Source of the DNA: Ifrita kowaldi
Taxonomy: Eukaryota; Chordata; Aves; Passeriformes; Cinclosomatidae
Direction of reading: 5' to 3'
Length of the DNA stretch: 64,000 bases
NCBI GenBank assembly: GCA_013398055.1
Contig: VZRS01001522.1
Span: forward strand, 372,001-436,000
A program made the position numbers and the translations under genes. Below, in pieces: positions 13,169 through 25,127 of the stretch; position 1 is the first letter of the stretch, and each line of letters opens with the position of its first letter. The notes below the pieces were generated by a model, which did no database searches, was not told the DNA's origin, and worked only from the letters and a program-made list of their open reading frames with translations.

Positions 13169-13313
13169 GTCTTAGGAACAGATGAGGATAATATGGGGGA
13201 TGGTTGCTCTCAGAAACTGGCTTCTGCCAAGTTCCTTCGACTTTTGCTCCTGATACTGATTCCATGCATCTGTGCCCTTATCCTTTTGCTGGTGATCCTG
13301 CTTACCTTTGTAG
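13169..13313 (+). CDS. CORIN: CORIN exon 2: cytoplasmic tail end and transmembrane signal anchor
   Basis: 145 nt; starts in phase 0 after TTTTTCAG and ends one base into a Gly codon before a consensus GTGAGT donor. The translation starts VLGTDEDNMGDGCSQK, which matches mouse corin GTDEDNVGDGCSQK and human ADDNNMGNGCSQK almost residue for residue. It is followed by LASAKFLR and a hydrophobic helix, LLLLILIPCICALILLLVIL, then TFVG. The helix retains the PCICAL core of mammalian corin. In this type II protein the exon anchors the enzyme with its N-terminus inside the cell and the protease domain outside. An in-frame ATG (13190-13192, the M of EDNMGDG) could serve a shorter cytoplasmic tail if an alternative first exon were noncoding. 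Confidence 0.95.
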
Positions 13314-16141
13314 GTGAGTGCTTTTTTAATTAAAGAGACACTTTTTAAATTAAGGAGACTAAAACTAAGACCACATTCTCAAGTGCTAATATAATTGTGG
13401 ACATTAGACATATATCTTAGCACACCTACCTAACAAACTAATCTACCTAGTGACTGTTTGTTGCAGAGAAATAAATATGCTATTTAGATATGCATCTTTA
13501 AACCATATTTAAAGTGTCAATGAAGAAACATTTTCTGATTTTCTCAAGGCGGACTTTTGACGAACACACTGCCTTGAGCATGTAGAATGTAGATAGTTTC
13601 CAGCAGCCATTTTACAAGCACAAAAGATATTTTTGTTATAACTTTAGATCACTGTCAGTAGAAAGGAATATTTATCCGTTTTGTTTATATGCAAACCTGA
13701 TTCTTATTTTCAGGTGAAATTTAATTTATAAATAGCCACAAATGTTTCTGAACAGCATACAAAATATTACTGTTTAACTAAGGAAAATTATGTTCATTTC
13801 TTCTGCATACGAAATAAGTATCAATGCAGAACTCCAAATATGTTTTGTGGAAACTGGTTCAAGGTATCTTAGATTTCATAATGGCTTAGTCTGTTAAGTA
13901 ATTTTGTGTGTATGTTTTACATAATTAAAAAATGCTAATTTATTACCATCAATTTTTTAAAGTCTTCCCTTCGTTACCTTTAGAAAAGCTGACATATCTT
14001 ATCATTAAATTGCTTCAACTACAACATGAAAAAGACAGTAATACTAGGTTAAAGCATTAGTTTTTCAGGGAAAAAAAGTAAAAAAAAATTGCTTTCAGTG
14101 CTGAGTGGTTTGGGGATTTTTCCCTTTTTCTTTTTGTTAGTGAGAATATTTTCTAGTTGAGCTTCCTTAAGTACTTCAGAAGCATACCTGAAATGAGTGG
14201 GGCAATGTATCCAGTATCCAGATATACAGATATAAATCTATTTTCCTATTTTAAATGCTCCAATTTCAATACACATCAAACAGTCAAACTGTTAGCAAGC
14301 ATAGGAAGAAACTAAACATGTCTCAAAGGCACTGTCAAAATCATGACAATTTAAATCTGTTTTCTCCATTCAGTCTGTAAAGGAAATGCAACAAGACATT
14401 GTAGGCCTGTTCTTTTCATTTAGTTTAAGTTAAGGAAGTACAAAAACCCCCCAAAGCTAGTGAATGTTATGATTGACAAGTATGTCTTGGGTTGTATCTC
14501 TGAACTGAGAACAGTCTGAAATGGATTAAGATCAAGTAAGTCTTGCAATTAGGAAATACGAAGCCATTAAATTTGCTTTCCTTATGTCCAGCATTCCATT
14601 TGTATATTTCATATCCTTTGTCCTAGATTTTCATTCTTTGGTGAGGAAGAAGATGAAAAAGCAGGTGTATTAACATCAGCTCTAGTCAGTCTCCTCCTGA
14701 GGCATGTATCGGCCTATCATTAAAATGTATGAAATCCTCTGGGAAACGGGGCCTGTTCTGATCCTACTTACACAGCAAAAATCGTGACTATCTCCTCTTA
14801 AGTCAGTGCAATTAGTGTAGGCTAAAGAACAAGGCTTGGTGTTATAACCCAAGTCTAAAACTAGCAAAGGTCCCTTCAGAAGCAGCTTTTGAATTAACAT
14901 ATAATTTACTATTCTTCTCAGCAGCTTTCATTTTCTATGCATTGATAGCCTAGAAGCAAATATATTTGATGACCAGAATTAGATGCAGTAATGCTGTGGA
15001 CTTTTTTTAATATGTGTATAGTATAATATAATATAGTCTGTTTTAGTAACTGAGAATACACTATATCCAGAATAGTACTTCATATTCATTTCAGGTAGAT
15101 AATAACTGAAGTCTAATATTGGTATGAAGTCTTACAGTATAAGAAATAAGTTGATAATACTGACCAGCTATATAGAAATTATTTAATATATAGGAAATTA
15201 TGTTTTTACTTTTTTTCACAAAACAGAGGAGCTAAATTCTGTGGTTGTCATTCTAGTATCTTTCACTGGTGCATAAAACATAAATAGAAAGCTCCAGTAT
15301 ATAGTTTAGAACCTTATGAACTTTTTTGATTTGACTTTGGTAATTAACTCATCAGAAAATTAGACCTTTTGTATTTTGCTAAAAAATATTTTGTTTCCTG
15401 TGGTAAATTTTTAGATAACTATTCTTTTTCTTCTGTAATATTTTTTAATTAAGGCATGTACACATGAAAAAATGTGCATGCACCTGAGAACTTTTCTGTG
15501 CATTTTCCCTACATCTCGTTTGTTGCCTGCACATAATTGCAAACTCTGAATTTGAAGACACAGAAAAGTTGGTGTGAGTGGAAGGAGACAGGAAGAGCAA
15601 TACAGTTATATTGTAGTAATGGAGAATATCCTACTTGAGATGTCATGGGGCCCTGTTTTCAGAAGACTACATTAATCAATCCTCCAAAAAATAGTTTACT
15701 ATCTGAGTATTCAAGACCCAAAGCCTTGAAAAGGTAATTTTGTTAGAACTGTGTACAAAGAGAAAACAAACTGTCAGTAGAGAAGCACATTATTTTGACT
15801 AAAGATACGAGAGACTTTTATTGTCCATAGAAGAAAATATCAATCTGTGATGTTTTGCTTTGATTTCTCTAAGTACTTACATTCTGGTTCTGCATAATTT
15901 GCTGTCTCTCACTAGGAGTATGGTGTGCTTGTCAACCTGGACAAGAAAACTTTGTAAGGAATAAATGTTCTTTTCCTTACAGAGAGAAAGTGTTCTAAAC
16001 CACTTTAGAAAGTCCTTCACATGCTAAGAAGCATTATACCAAATAAAAATTTTTTTTTGATTGTAGCATAATTGTATCCCATTGCAGTAATTTATCTGGG
16101 AAAGGAAAATGCTTTGTAGTTACAGTTCCTCAATGGGGAAA

Positions 16142-16168
16142 GACAGAAAGACAGACAGACAGAAAGAA

Positions 16169-16200
<32 letters not shown>

Positions 16201-16227
16201 AAAAGAAAAAAGGAAAGAAAAAGAAAG
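16142..16227. repeat. GAAA/GACA microsatellite, purine-only on the + strand apart from interruptions
   Basis: It begins with GACA units mixed with GAAA, then has a nearly pure (GAAA)n run at about 16161-16200, then an imperfect A/G-rich tail. The + strand is almost entirely purine for over 60 bp, which makes it prone to slippage. Length is probably variable between individuals and between assemblies. Confidence 0.95.
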
Positions 16228-18469
16228 TCTATTACTACATCTTAACTGATGTGCAATTTTTTGGTATACTGTGGGACCTTCACAGTATCAGTAATATGCC
16301 CATTTCTCCAGAGTGCAGAGTGATAGGTACAGACCCTGCTGGAGAATTCTCAGTTCATATGTGCTGGCCAGCTGTAGTAGTAAGGCAGTGCTTTATTTCC
16401 TTAGCAACTGCCCCATCCATTACCCATACTTTGGTAGGCTGCTTTGCTCTGTTTCATTAGCTTTTAAACAGACTTGGTCTTTTTGAGCTTTCCTGCTCTG
16501 AGCTGCTAGGAATCTTCCACAGTTTACACTGCCAGAATCTCAATTTACTAGCCTGAACAGTGTGACTACTTCTTAGATCTCGTAACTGTCCATTTTAAAG
16601 TAAACTGTCCATTTTTAAAAACCTGTCCATATTTAAGCAAAACATTCATTCCCCAAAGTAAACAGCAACTGGAAAATGATCAGTAAAACTGCTGGAAAGC
16701 TTTGCTTTGAACTGAATGACTCTGGTCCCAGTTGCTCTGTTTTGTACCAAGCACAATGAAGGCCAGCATGCTGTATGTTTCTGTCATCTGAACAAGCCCA
16801 GCTGTAGCTGGAGACACAAATCCAAAAGAGTTACATCTATTTCTCAACTAATTAACTATCTGGCTTATGATTTACCATCTACAGCTCTGTATGAACTCAA
16901 GTCTGAAGAATAGCTGGATACAGTGTGCCTGTAATATATGAATAAAATGCATGTTCTCTATGTGTTGCATGTCTGTTAGCAAACATTGACAGAGAGTAAT
17001 TGATTTCTCTTCACTGAAGAGATTAAAAAAGAACTGACTGTTTTAAAGCATCACTCTGTTTTCTTAGGTATCTTGGAATTTAAATAGATGCTATAAAACC
17101 ATATCCAGTAAACTTAGTTTTAGATTTAAGGTATACAATAGTGTTTTCAGGGGAAGGGTGGGGGGAAGGATGAAAATCAAAGCACATGGGAGCCCAACCC
17201 AGAGAGTGGACTCTGCAGCCTGGAAGGAAGTGCCTAAATTCACTGTGGTGCATTGGTAAAAGGAGAGGATAGGAGGAAAATGCGGGGGAAGAACAAGGTG
17301 ACTCAGGAAGGTGACCCAAAACTCTTGCAAACTAAGTGGAAACAGCATTGCCATCTAGAGCTAGCAAGTGGGGAATGCCAGAGGCCTATGCCTGCCTCCC
17401 TTGAGGGCAATGTTATTTTGGAGAGAAAAAATGTTAAAAAGAATTCTAATATTACTCATTGTCAGCTGAGATGATACAACTAGGAAGTCCTTTGTGTAGA
17501 AGAGGTTCACTGTGTGGTCCCCCTGTTAAGAAGAGGAGTTGTTATCACTAGGAAACTGTAAAAAGAGAACAAAAACTGCTATTGTTGGAAAGATGGGTTG
17601 AAGAAGCAAACAAGCATTTGGGGATGTCAGTGAAAGAAGTCAATGACTTTATGGCAGTGATAGACACAGCTATTATTTGTTGTTCCAGAAAAAGAATGAA
17701 ATAAGTCTGAGTGAGGATAGAATCCAGTGGGTAGCTTCAATATTTTGCTTCACAGTACTTATTTGACCACTGTATTAAAACAAAGAGTGTTTTCAAACAT
17801 CTTTCAAGAGTTTACCTGTCTTGTAAATTACCTGTCTTATTGCCTCCTATTCTGCTGAGTGATATATAAATAGCTAATCATTTTAACTTTAATTTTAAAT
17901 CAGTATTAGTAGCTCTTCAGGACCAATGTTTAACAGACTTTTTCTATTTTTATGCTGAGTGGAGGAGAAGAGAGGAGTCTAGGAAAGAGGAGAGAGAATG
18001 CGAAAAAATACCTTAAGCTATTCTTGAATTATGGAAAAATACTATGCACTTTCCCAAAGGAGTTAAAAAAGCTTATTTTAACTTTTTGAAAACTGCAAAA
18101 AAACACTAGTTAAGTTTGAAACTTGAAACAATGTAGGCTTCTGAATTCTAGAGATTCAGTGCTTTATTTGAACACAAATATCTTCCATCCAAATAAAGCT
18201 ACATTTAAGTGAGCACAATTTCTGAGCACAAACACTCACTCTTCCTTAGACTTTAGCAAATCATATTAATACTAGTCCCTATTTGTGAAAACGCAGCAGG
18301 TTCATTCTTCCCGTTTGGTTTGACCAGAGGACTCGAACAAAAAACATGCTGCCTAAATAATTTGGAGGTGGGAGATTTTTAGTTGCTTCTGTAAAATACA
18401 CACAGTAAATTCCTCCAAACCCCAATGATATATGAACATCTGCTGGTGGAAAACCAGAAACCTTAACAT

Positions 18470-18484
18470 TTATATATATATATA
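18470..18484. repeat. Short (TA)n microsatellite
   Basis: About seven TA units in the middle of intron 2. Simple sequence with no other structure attached. Confidence 0.9.
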
Positions 18485-19132
18485 AAGTTCCCCTGGTTTG
18501 TTGAATAGAAGTTATACATAAAGATTTACTCACAGTTAGTGACACTGGAGCCAAACCAATCCAGGCTGGATAAATGAAGATATGGTAAATCTCAAATGGT
18601 AACTGTTTCATTGAAACTCATTATATTTCAGAAATTTCACAAGTTTTTCTTCCTGTTTGCATTTGCTATACTTAAAGGTTACTCAGGTAAAAAGAAAACG
18701 CTGACATTGCCCCTTCTCACCTATTCTACTTCTCTTTTATCCCTACATATAAAATTTTCCAACCCAAAGTCACTTCAGTTGGATTCCTCTGGCATTTTTA
18801 GTTACTTGTAGCTGTGATTAATAAACATTTCTGCCTGCCCAGTCCTTGAATTTCAGACCAGTTAACTGATTTATTCTATCAGCAGAGTGCATGAACAAGT
18901 GCGAAGTGGAATTCAGTAACGGGAATGGGCTCAGGATACCCTTTGGGCTCTGTGTGGTGCTCGGAGTTGGCAGAGGGGTAGGCTTGTCTAGGGAAAGAGC
19001 CTGGGGTGGTGGGGGGTGTACAAAGCCTGACTGAGACGTGATGGTGCAACCAGATATTTTGGTAAATGCAATAACCAAACTGAAAATGAAGTCTAGGAGA
19101 GATGGTGGTGAGTGTTCTGTAGACTTAGGAGT

Positions 19133-19190
19133 CACAGAATCATAGAAAGTTCATCTAATTCCAACCCCCCTGCCATGCGGGGTTCATCTG
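19133..19190 (-). mobile_element. CR1 LINE fragment (3' end, antisense)
   Basis: CACAGAATCATAGAA, followed by TCATCTAATTCCAACCCCC and TGCCATG, is the reverse complement of the avian CR1 3' end. The piece is short and seems to have lost about 30 bp between the tail and the TCATCTA motif. It is a dead relic inside intron 2. Confidence 0.8.
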
Positions 19191-20345
19191 TACCAAGCAG
19201 CTAATGAAGGATCAAATGAACATGAAGAAAAGTTATTAAAATTATCAATTGTTGCCAAGGTACTTAGAAACGTTTGGGAGACTTCATGTTTTGACGATTC
19301 CTTTTGATTTTTTTTATAATCAAGTCTGGATGAACTGTGTTTATTATGATTGTTAAGCTCTTTTACATGACCAGCCAGTGGCAGAAATTGCCACTTATTT
19401 ACCAAAAATTTCTTATATTGTAATACAGAGTGGTGCTTCTCTTCTAGCATTACATGTGACTCTAATATATTTCCTTAAAAAATTTGAGATAGTATTTGTA
19501 GTTTTTATTATAGATGACTAAGTTATATGTCCTATATATGTTTAAGATGTCTTCTTTATTATTTGGATTAATAGGTTAAAGATCAATTCTCTTACTTACT
19601 GTTATGCAGCTGTTTTGGTTTGTGAATTATAATTACTTGCAACTATTCAACACATACAACTAAGCAAAGTCTGTTTTTGTCCATAATATAATAAATGATC
19701 AAAAAATAAAGCCAGCAAGGGACTAAAAATTTAGATAACAAGTGTATATTTAAAATCCAGTATCAGAGAACAATGACAAAGAACTCATGGGCCTGTATTT
19801 AGCAGTGGTAATTAAATTATATAATCCTATATAGAGAAAACAGTAGCTCTTTACATTTTACAAATTAGTGAATATGAAATATATTAAAAATGTATTGGTT
19901 CCCTTAAAGCTTTAGAATTAGATTTCTGAAGATGGTGGTACTATGAAAACAAGAGATGATGAAATTTAAAAGGAGAAAAAAATAGCATTATCTGTCTTGT
20001 TAACACAATGATAGAATGAATGCATGTTGGAGCTCCTTGAAATTGCACTCTGTAGTTTTAAACATGTAAGTATTCAGTGACATACTATAAATAGTATTAA
20101 AACATCTTAAGCTCATGGAAGCGTTTGTTTCTCTATTTATCCTATAGCAACCACGTTTTATGTTCCACTGTTATTTTGTTGCCACAGAAAATTCTTAAAT
20201 TTAGTTGTCTTCAATTCTAATTTTGAAATAAAAATATTTTTAAAATCTGTGTCATTATATTTATTATTAACTTTCCAAAACAAGCTGGTAACAATTATTC
20301 TTCCAGGTGATGGTAATGTTGATGGTTTTTTTGCCTTTCTTGCAG

Positions 20346-20798
20346 GAGTGTTAGAAAAAACATGCTTTTATTCAAATGGAAGCGAGGGCCTCACAGTTAA
20401 TGGTGACTTTGAAACGTCTGATGATCTTTTGCCAAACATGGCTGAAAATACTTCCAAGACTGATCCCACAGTGGATCTCAGCACACAGCCCTCTTCCTGG
20501 ACCACCACGTCTTTATCCCACATTGACCAAATGAACAAGAACTCAAATATATTTAGAGAGTCTTTCCAGGAACATTCCTTTGCTCCCCCGACTCAAGCCA
20601 CAGTGCTCAATCATCAGCCTGCCTATGATGCTGCTTTGGCAGAGGGCTCTGAAGACAACACCCAGTTGTTTGCCACTGCAGAGGAGGTGACTTTGTGGTC
20701 TACAGATGCTTCTTTTAACAACACAGAGAGGATGACCACTCTGCCAGTATTAAGTCCTACCCATTTGTCTGTGTCACAAAAAATGGATCAGAAAAAAA
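20346..20798 (+). CDS. CORIN: CORIN exon 3: extracellular stalk, much longer than in mammals
   Basis: 453 nt; completes the Gly codon of exon 2 and leaves one base (A) before GTAAGT. The start, GVLEKTCFYSNGSEGL, aligns with human GTLQKVYFKSNGSEPL, and WSTDASFNNTE near the end aligns with human WTTDASLPG. Between them lies a long Ser/Thr/Asn/Glu-rich segment with no globular look. Three N-glycosylation sequons are visible (NGS, NTS, NNT). The exon encodes about 151 residues, while I count about 68 between the same junctions in human corin. WTTTSL occurs about 70 residues before WSTDAS, so part of the extra length could be an old internal duplication. A cysteine (KTCF) sits a few residues outside the membrane, where human has Tyr. 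If the donor were ignored, translation would stop 10 codons later. Confidence 0.93.
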
Positions 20799-22134
20799 GT
20801 AAGTTTATACTTTATTTGGTGCCATAATTCTGACTCAAAAACTACAGAGCATACTGTTGGCATGCTCCCCAATGTGTTTTCGTGAGGTCTAAGGAATGTC
20901 CCTTTTTGATAATTTGTTTTGTTGTGTACATTCCATGTTGCAATCAACCGGTTTCTTATCAGAACATTTGTTCAACCTGTTAAGGAAGTCGCAGTAAATT
21001 CTCTCAGTATGAAAACTTAAAATACATTCTTTAACTGGTGATAATCAGGCTTAGCAAGGCTGGAAACGAGTCACTGCAGTTGTTAAGTCTGTTGATTGTA
21101 TAGTCTGTGTTTCCTTAAAACTATGGATGTGGCAAGTACGTTCCTGAACTTGCGATGTAATTGTAGTTACAACTTTGTCTGTCTTAATGGATAAATTCTT
21201 CTCTAATTTGAAGCAGTTTTTCTGTATAGCAATAAAGTTCCAGTGGCATTTTTGAGAGAGAGTAACAACAATTAACTGGGATCAGGACTTTTTAAAAATT
21301 TGTTTGACTATGAAGGTAGGTGCATTTTATTAATGTCATAGTAAATGTTATTGATTCATCGAGTCAGTGGTAGTGAAGGATTCCCTGATACTGCTTTGCT
21401 AACAGATGAAACGCAAGGGTACCATATTAAAATGAATCCATTTCTCTGGAACTGCTTATCATTCCTTTTTTCTTAATCCCACCAAAGCACGAAGCAAAAC
21501 TTCTCATAAGGTCATAGAGAAAACTTAATGCAAATCACTGATTTATCAGTATTTTCTTCTCTCCCCTAGACTGTAGTGACTTCATAGGCCATTAGAATGG
21601 TGCAGGCTTTTTGCAGGTTCTGTTTGCTAAATGATTTTGCTTACGTAGATTTCTCTATTTTTCTCCCCCTGCACGCCAAACTCAGCATAAATGTATATAA
21701 ATGCACACTTGAATCCTATTACTGGTTCATTTATTTACTTCTTTTGGCAACTTGGCTAATTATCACTGCGCCAAGGAACAGCAAGAAAGCATAGTGTGCT
21801 GCCCTACAAATATTTTCATCATCATATTTGAAATACCTGAAATTCCAGGAAATATAGATGAAACAGTGTAAAGCCCTTTTGCTTTTTCTTATCATGTTGG
21901 AATGAACTCTTTTGAGATGCATACAACATGCATATGTAATATGCAGATGTGATATTTTTCCCTACTACGGTGTTAATGCAGGGACAGCACTACATTGACT
22001 CAGGACAGCCTTAGGTCTGGATTTCTAACCTTTCAAGTATTTGGGGTTTGTTATTATACAGAGAGGCACTTTTAGGATTTCCAAATATGTGTTCTATTCT
22101 GGTAAGTGCAGTTCATTCCAACAGCAGTATGACC

Positions 22135-22180
22135 GCGTGTATATTCGGTAGGCGTGAGCGTGTATATTCGGTAGGCATGA
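22135..22180. repeat. Tandem duplication of a 23-bp unit
   Basis: Two adjacent 23-bp copies (22135-22157 and 22158-22180) differ at one position. Each contains GTGTATATTCGGTAGGC and two CpGs, unusual in this intron. The near-identity suggests a recent local duplication. Confidence 0.9.
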
Positions 22181-24000
22181 CTACTTGGAATTCTATTGTG
22201 GTGTAGTATTTTCTGTGTAAAGAGAAAAGCATAAAAGGTTTTCAAAGACAAATTTGAAATACCACAGGTTTCTTAAAAAAAAAACCCAACAACAAAAAAA
22301 ATCCCATCCCAAACTGAGATACTTTGCCCATCAAAATCATCTGGAGATAGTATGTTACTAATCAATAACCTCGCAGTCTTTGATTCCACTTTCAAGTGTT
22401 TTGCTTATCTGTATTCTTGGGGGCATTGTCTTAATTCTCTGTGTAGATTGAAAAAAAAAATTAAGAATCCAGAAGAATTTGATCTCATAATAACTGTGTG
22501 TTCCCATGGCTCTCCAAGGCATGGAGGACTAGAAAGCAGGGGATTTTGAGCAGCACACAGTGGTACTCACTTTCTTTCTTGTCCTGGCCTTTGCAAATTA
22601 ACTCCTTATACTCGTCTCTAGTCTCTTTGATCTCTTTTTTTCCCACTAAGCTTGCTTTATGGAGAGAACCCTAAGGTAACACAGCACATGGTCTGATGTT
22701 CACCGGAAGTTCTTATATGTTCTGATGTAGAGATGAGATATAACTGGGACATGAGATATAAATAAGTTTTAGAACAGTGAAACTGGAATATTCTGTTGGA
22801 GTAAAAATGATTCTTTTTGGGACAAGTAAAACTTACAGACCACATCGGATTTGTGGTAGTAGATCAAATTATTTTTCTCTTGCTTCGTGTCTGAATCCAA
22901 CCGTCAACATTAACACATGCCTGAAGAAGAATAAACTAGGGCTGGCATGCTGAGACACCTGAATGCTGTGTGGTAGCAGATTCCAGTGATCTGCTGTGAG
23001 TGTTCATTCATCCTCCCATGAATTGATGTAATCACTTTTGAACCCATGTATAATAGAGGTTTGAGTTTTTAAAGCATATCTTATTAGGAAATTAACCTCT
23101 AAATGAAGTGTGAGGCTGATGTTCCACCATCATCAATGCAAGCTAGCAGATCATCCATCAGTACAAGTTTCATCTGGTTCAAATGTGGGGAGGAAAATGC
23201 ATTTCTGTTGATTTAGTAAGCATACATAACTTGGACTTTATGCTGATTTTATGCAGTATAATAAAAGATAAATGATATGTCATATAATATAGAGTTCAAA
23301 GCCAACTAGACAAAATTCTCTGAATGCATTTGGATTGGCATTTATGTGGCGGTTAAGTTCTTGGTCTGATGCTAGATAGTATCCCTAGTGCCTGATTTGC
23401 TTTACTGGCAGACCACAGCTTCAATAAAAGACAGTAATAAGAGAAATTATAAATATCGTGACCAAATGGTATTCAGTTAAGACTTGAAACTAACACAAGT
23501 AAGATGTTGCTGAGCTAATAACTGGAGGGGAATGAAATTTGGCACATTTGACATCAATTATTTAAGAAGTCTTCGAAGCAGAAGGAAGTTCTTTGGCAGA
23601 AATTCTAGCAAAGAATAGATTAGTGGGTAAATGGGAATGAACGATACAATAAAGAAGGGATGAAGAACTTTATTTCCATTTTACAAGGGGAAGAAATTTC
23701 TCACAAATCTATTAGAAAGTTCTTTGAAGGAGACAGTGAAAATGCTGGTTAATACAACATACTTGGCTTTTCAAAATGCTGTTAACAAGAGTCTTCACCA
23801 AGAAGTCTTACAGACACTCTTCTCACAAAGTGTGTGTTCATTAAAAGACAGAAGCAAAAATAAGAATGAATGGCTAGGCTCCAGAGTGCAGAAGGCTGCT
23901 GATGGATGCTGATGATGTCTTGCAGACCATGTTTTCTGATCAGGGGAAACAGTAAATAGTCAAGTAATAACATTTCTGCTAATACAGATTTAGCTGCCTA

Positions 24001-24568
24001 TCTCGGTTTTTGAGACAAAACTTCAGGAGGAAACACTCCAGAATGAGTGTTCCTCCCCTTTTCCTCCATCAATGTGACAAATGGGTCACAAGAAGTGGAA
24101 GTGGGAGAAAGAAACCAAACTGTTTATTAACACACGAACAAAACAGGGTAGAACAGGATAAAAAAAACCCCAAAACCCTCAAAATACAACAAATTCCTGG
24201 AGAGGAAATGTGGGCTCGGACCAGCCTGGGCCACCCTCAGGCTCCCCGGACCGGCGAGGAGGGAAGGGAGCCAGTGGGGCAAGGGGAAGGAAAGGGAAAA
24301 AAGAACAAGCAAAAAAAACCCAAAAGAACCTTTTCCCAGCTAGCTGGAACACAAAGGAAACCCAGGAAAACAACACAGCGCTCCCGGCGCACTCCCTCCC
24401 GAGCCCTGCCGAGCCCCAGAGCCCCCGAGCCGTTGGGCTGAAACGTTCAACCGCCCCACACTCGGGTCCGTGGCTCCGGCTGCTGGGTCCATCTTCAAGC
24501 CACAGTGTCCTTGGGCATTAAGTGGACAGTTAAGGAATAAAGCAGCTTTATATCATCACCCCAGGACA
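24001..24568 (-). mobile_element. Solitary retroviral LTR, antisense, with candidate target-site duplication
   Basis: A 568-bp block is flanked by the direct repeat CTGCCTA (23994-24000 and 24569-24575). Read on the minus strand it begins TGTCCTGGGGTGATG, an LTR-like start. It has a GC-rich middle and an AATAAA signal (the TTTATT at about 24123-24128). The minus-strand 3' end reads ACCGAGA, not the usual CA, which may be a mutation or mean that the edge is a few bases off. The 7-bp repeat is slightly longer than the usual 4-6 bp retroviral duplication. No gag, pol or env sequence adjoins it. The open frames across it (24010-24441 and others) are accidental. Confidence 0.7.
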
Positions 24569-25090
24569 CTGCCTAAAATGAATAGCTGGGAATCATGTAA
24601 AGAGATGATAAAAAATCACTCTCATAGCAGAGAGAGTGACTGATAAAATGTTTAAATGACTGTGCCAATAGATGCAAAAGGATGCTGGAAAGTGAAAAAT
24701 AATGCTAAGTCTATCAAATACAAAGCTGGACTTTCAGCTAGCGTTGCCACCAAAAAAAGGACCTGATGGTTTGCTGCAGTCAGCGTTCTGTCTCCGTGAG
24801 AGCCCTCATCATGAAGTTTACAAAGAGCAAAATGGAAAATCTTGCTACATCAGCGTATAACTTCAGAAAGATTACAGTAGAATTGGAAAAGGCAAATAGC
24901 AGGCAATCAGACCAGTAGAAACATGGAAAGACTTAGATGTGGGGAGGCACGAAATAGAAGGAAGACACTGTTTTCCTTCTGGAAAACAGCTGGCTTATGA
25001 GTTGTGGTAGATACTAAGACTATTTTGAGTGTCTAGGTGAAATAGAAAAGTTACTCAATGTTTTTCATTATATGAGGAGTTGACTGGTTG

Positions 25091-25127
25091 ATTTTTTTGG
25101 TTTTTTTTTGTTTTTTTGGGTTTTTTT
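25091..25127. repeat. T-rich low-complexity run
   Basis: Runs of seven to nine T are separated by GG or GGG. The complement is A-rich, but no retroposed body is recognisable beside it. Confidence 0.85.

Larger units (their letters stand above)
13314..20345 (+). other. CORIN: CORIN intron 2
   Basis: About 7.0 kb, bounded by GTGAGT and TTTTTTGCCTTTCTTGCAG. AT-rich with no supportable gene. It contains a long GAAA-type microsatellite (16142-16227), a short TA run (18470-18484) and a small antisense CR1 tail fragment (19133-19190). From 13314 to 16140, 16230 to 18470 and 19190 to 20345 I see only ordinary intronic sequence. Confidence 0.9.

Noticed and set aside
24010..24521. Proline/lysine-rich open frames of 103-143 codons
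   Set aside because: They fall inside the antisense LTR at 24001-24568. The composition follows A-runs and GC-rich repeats, with no domain.
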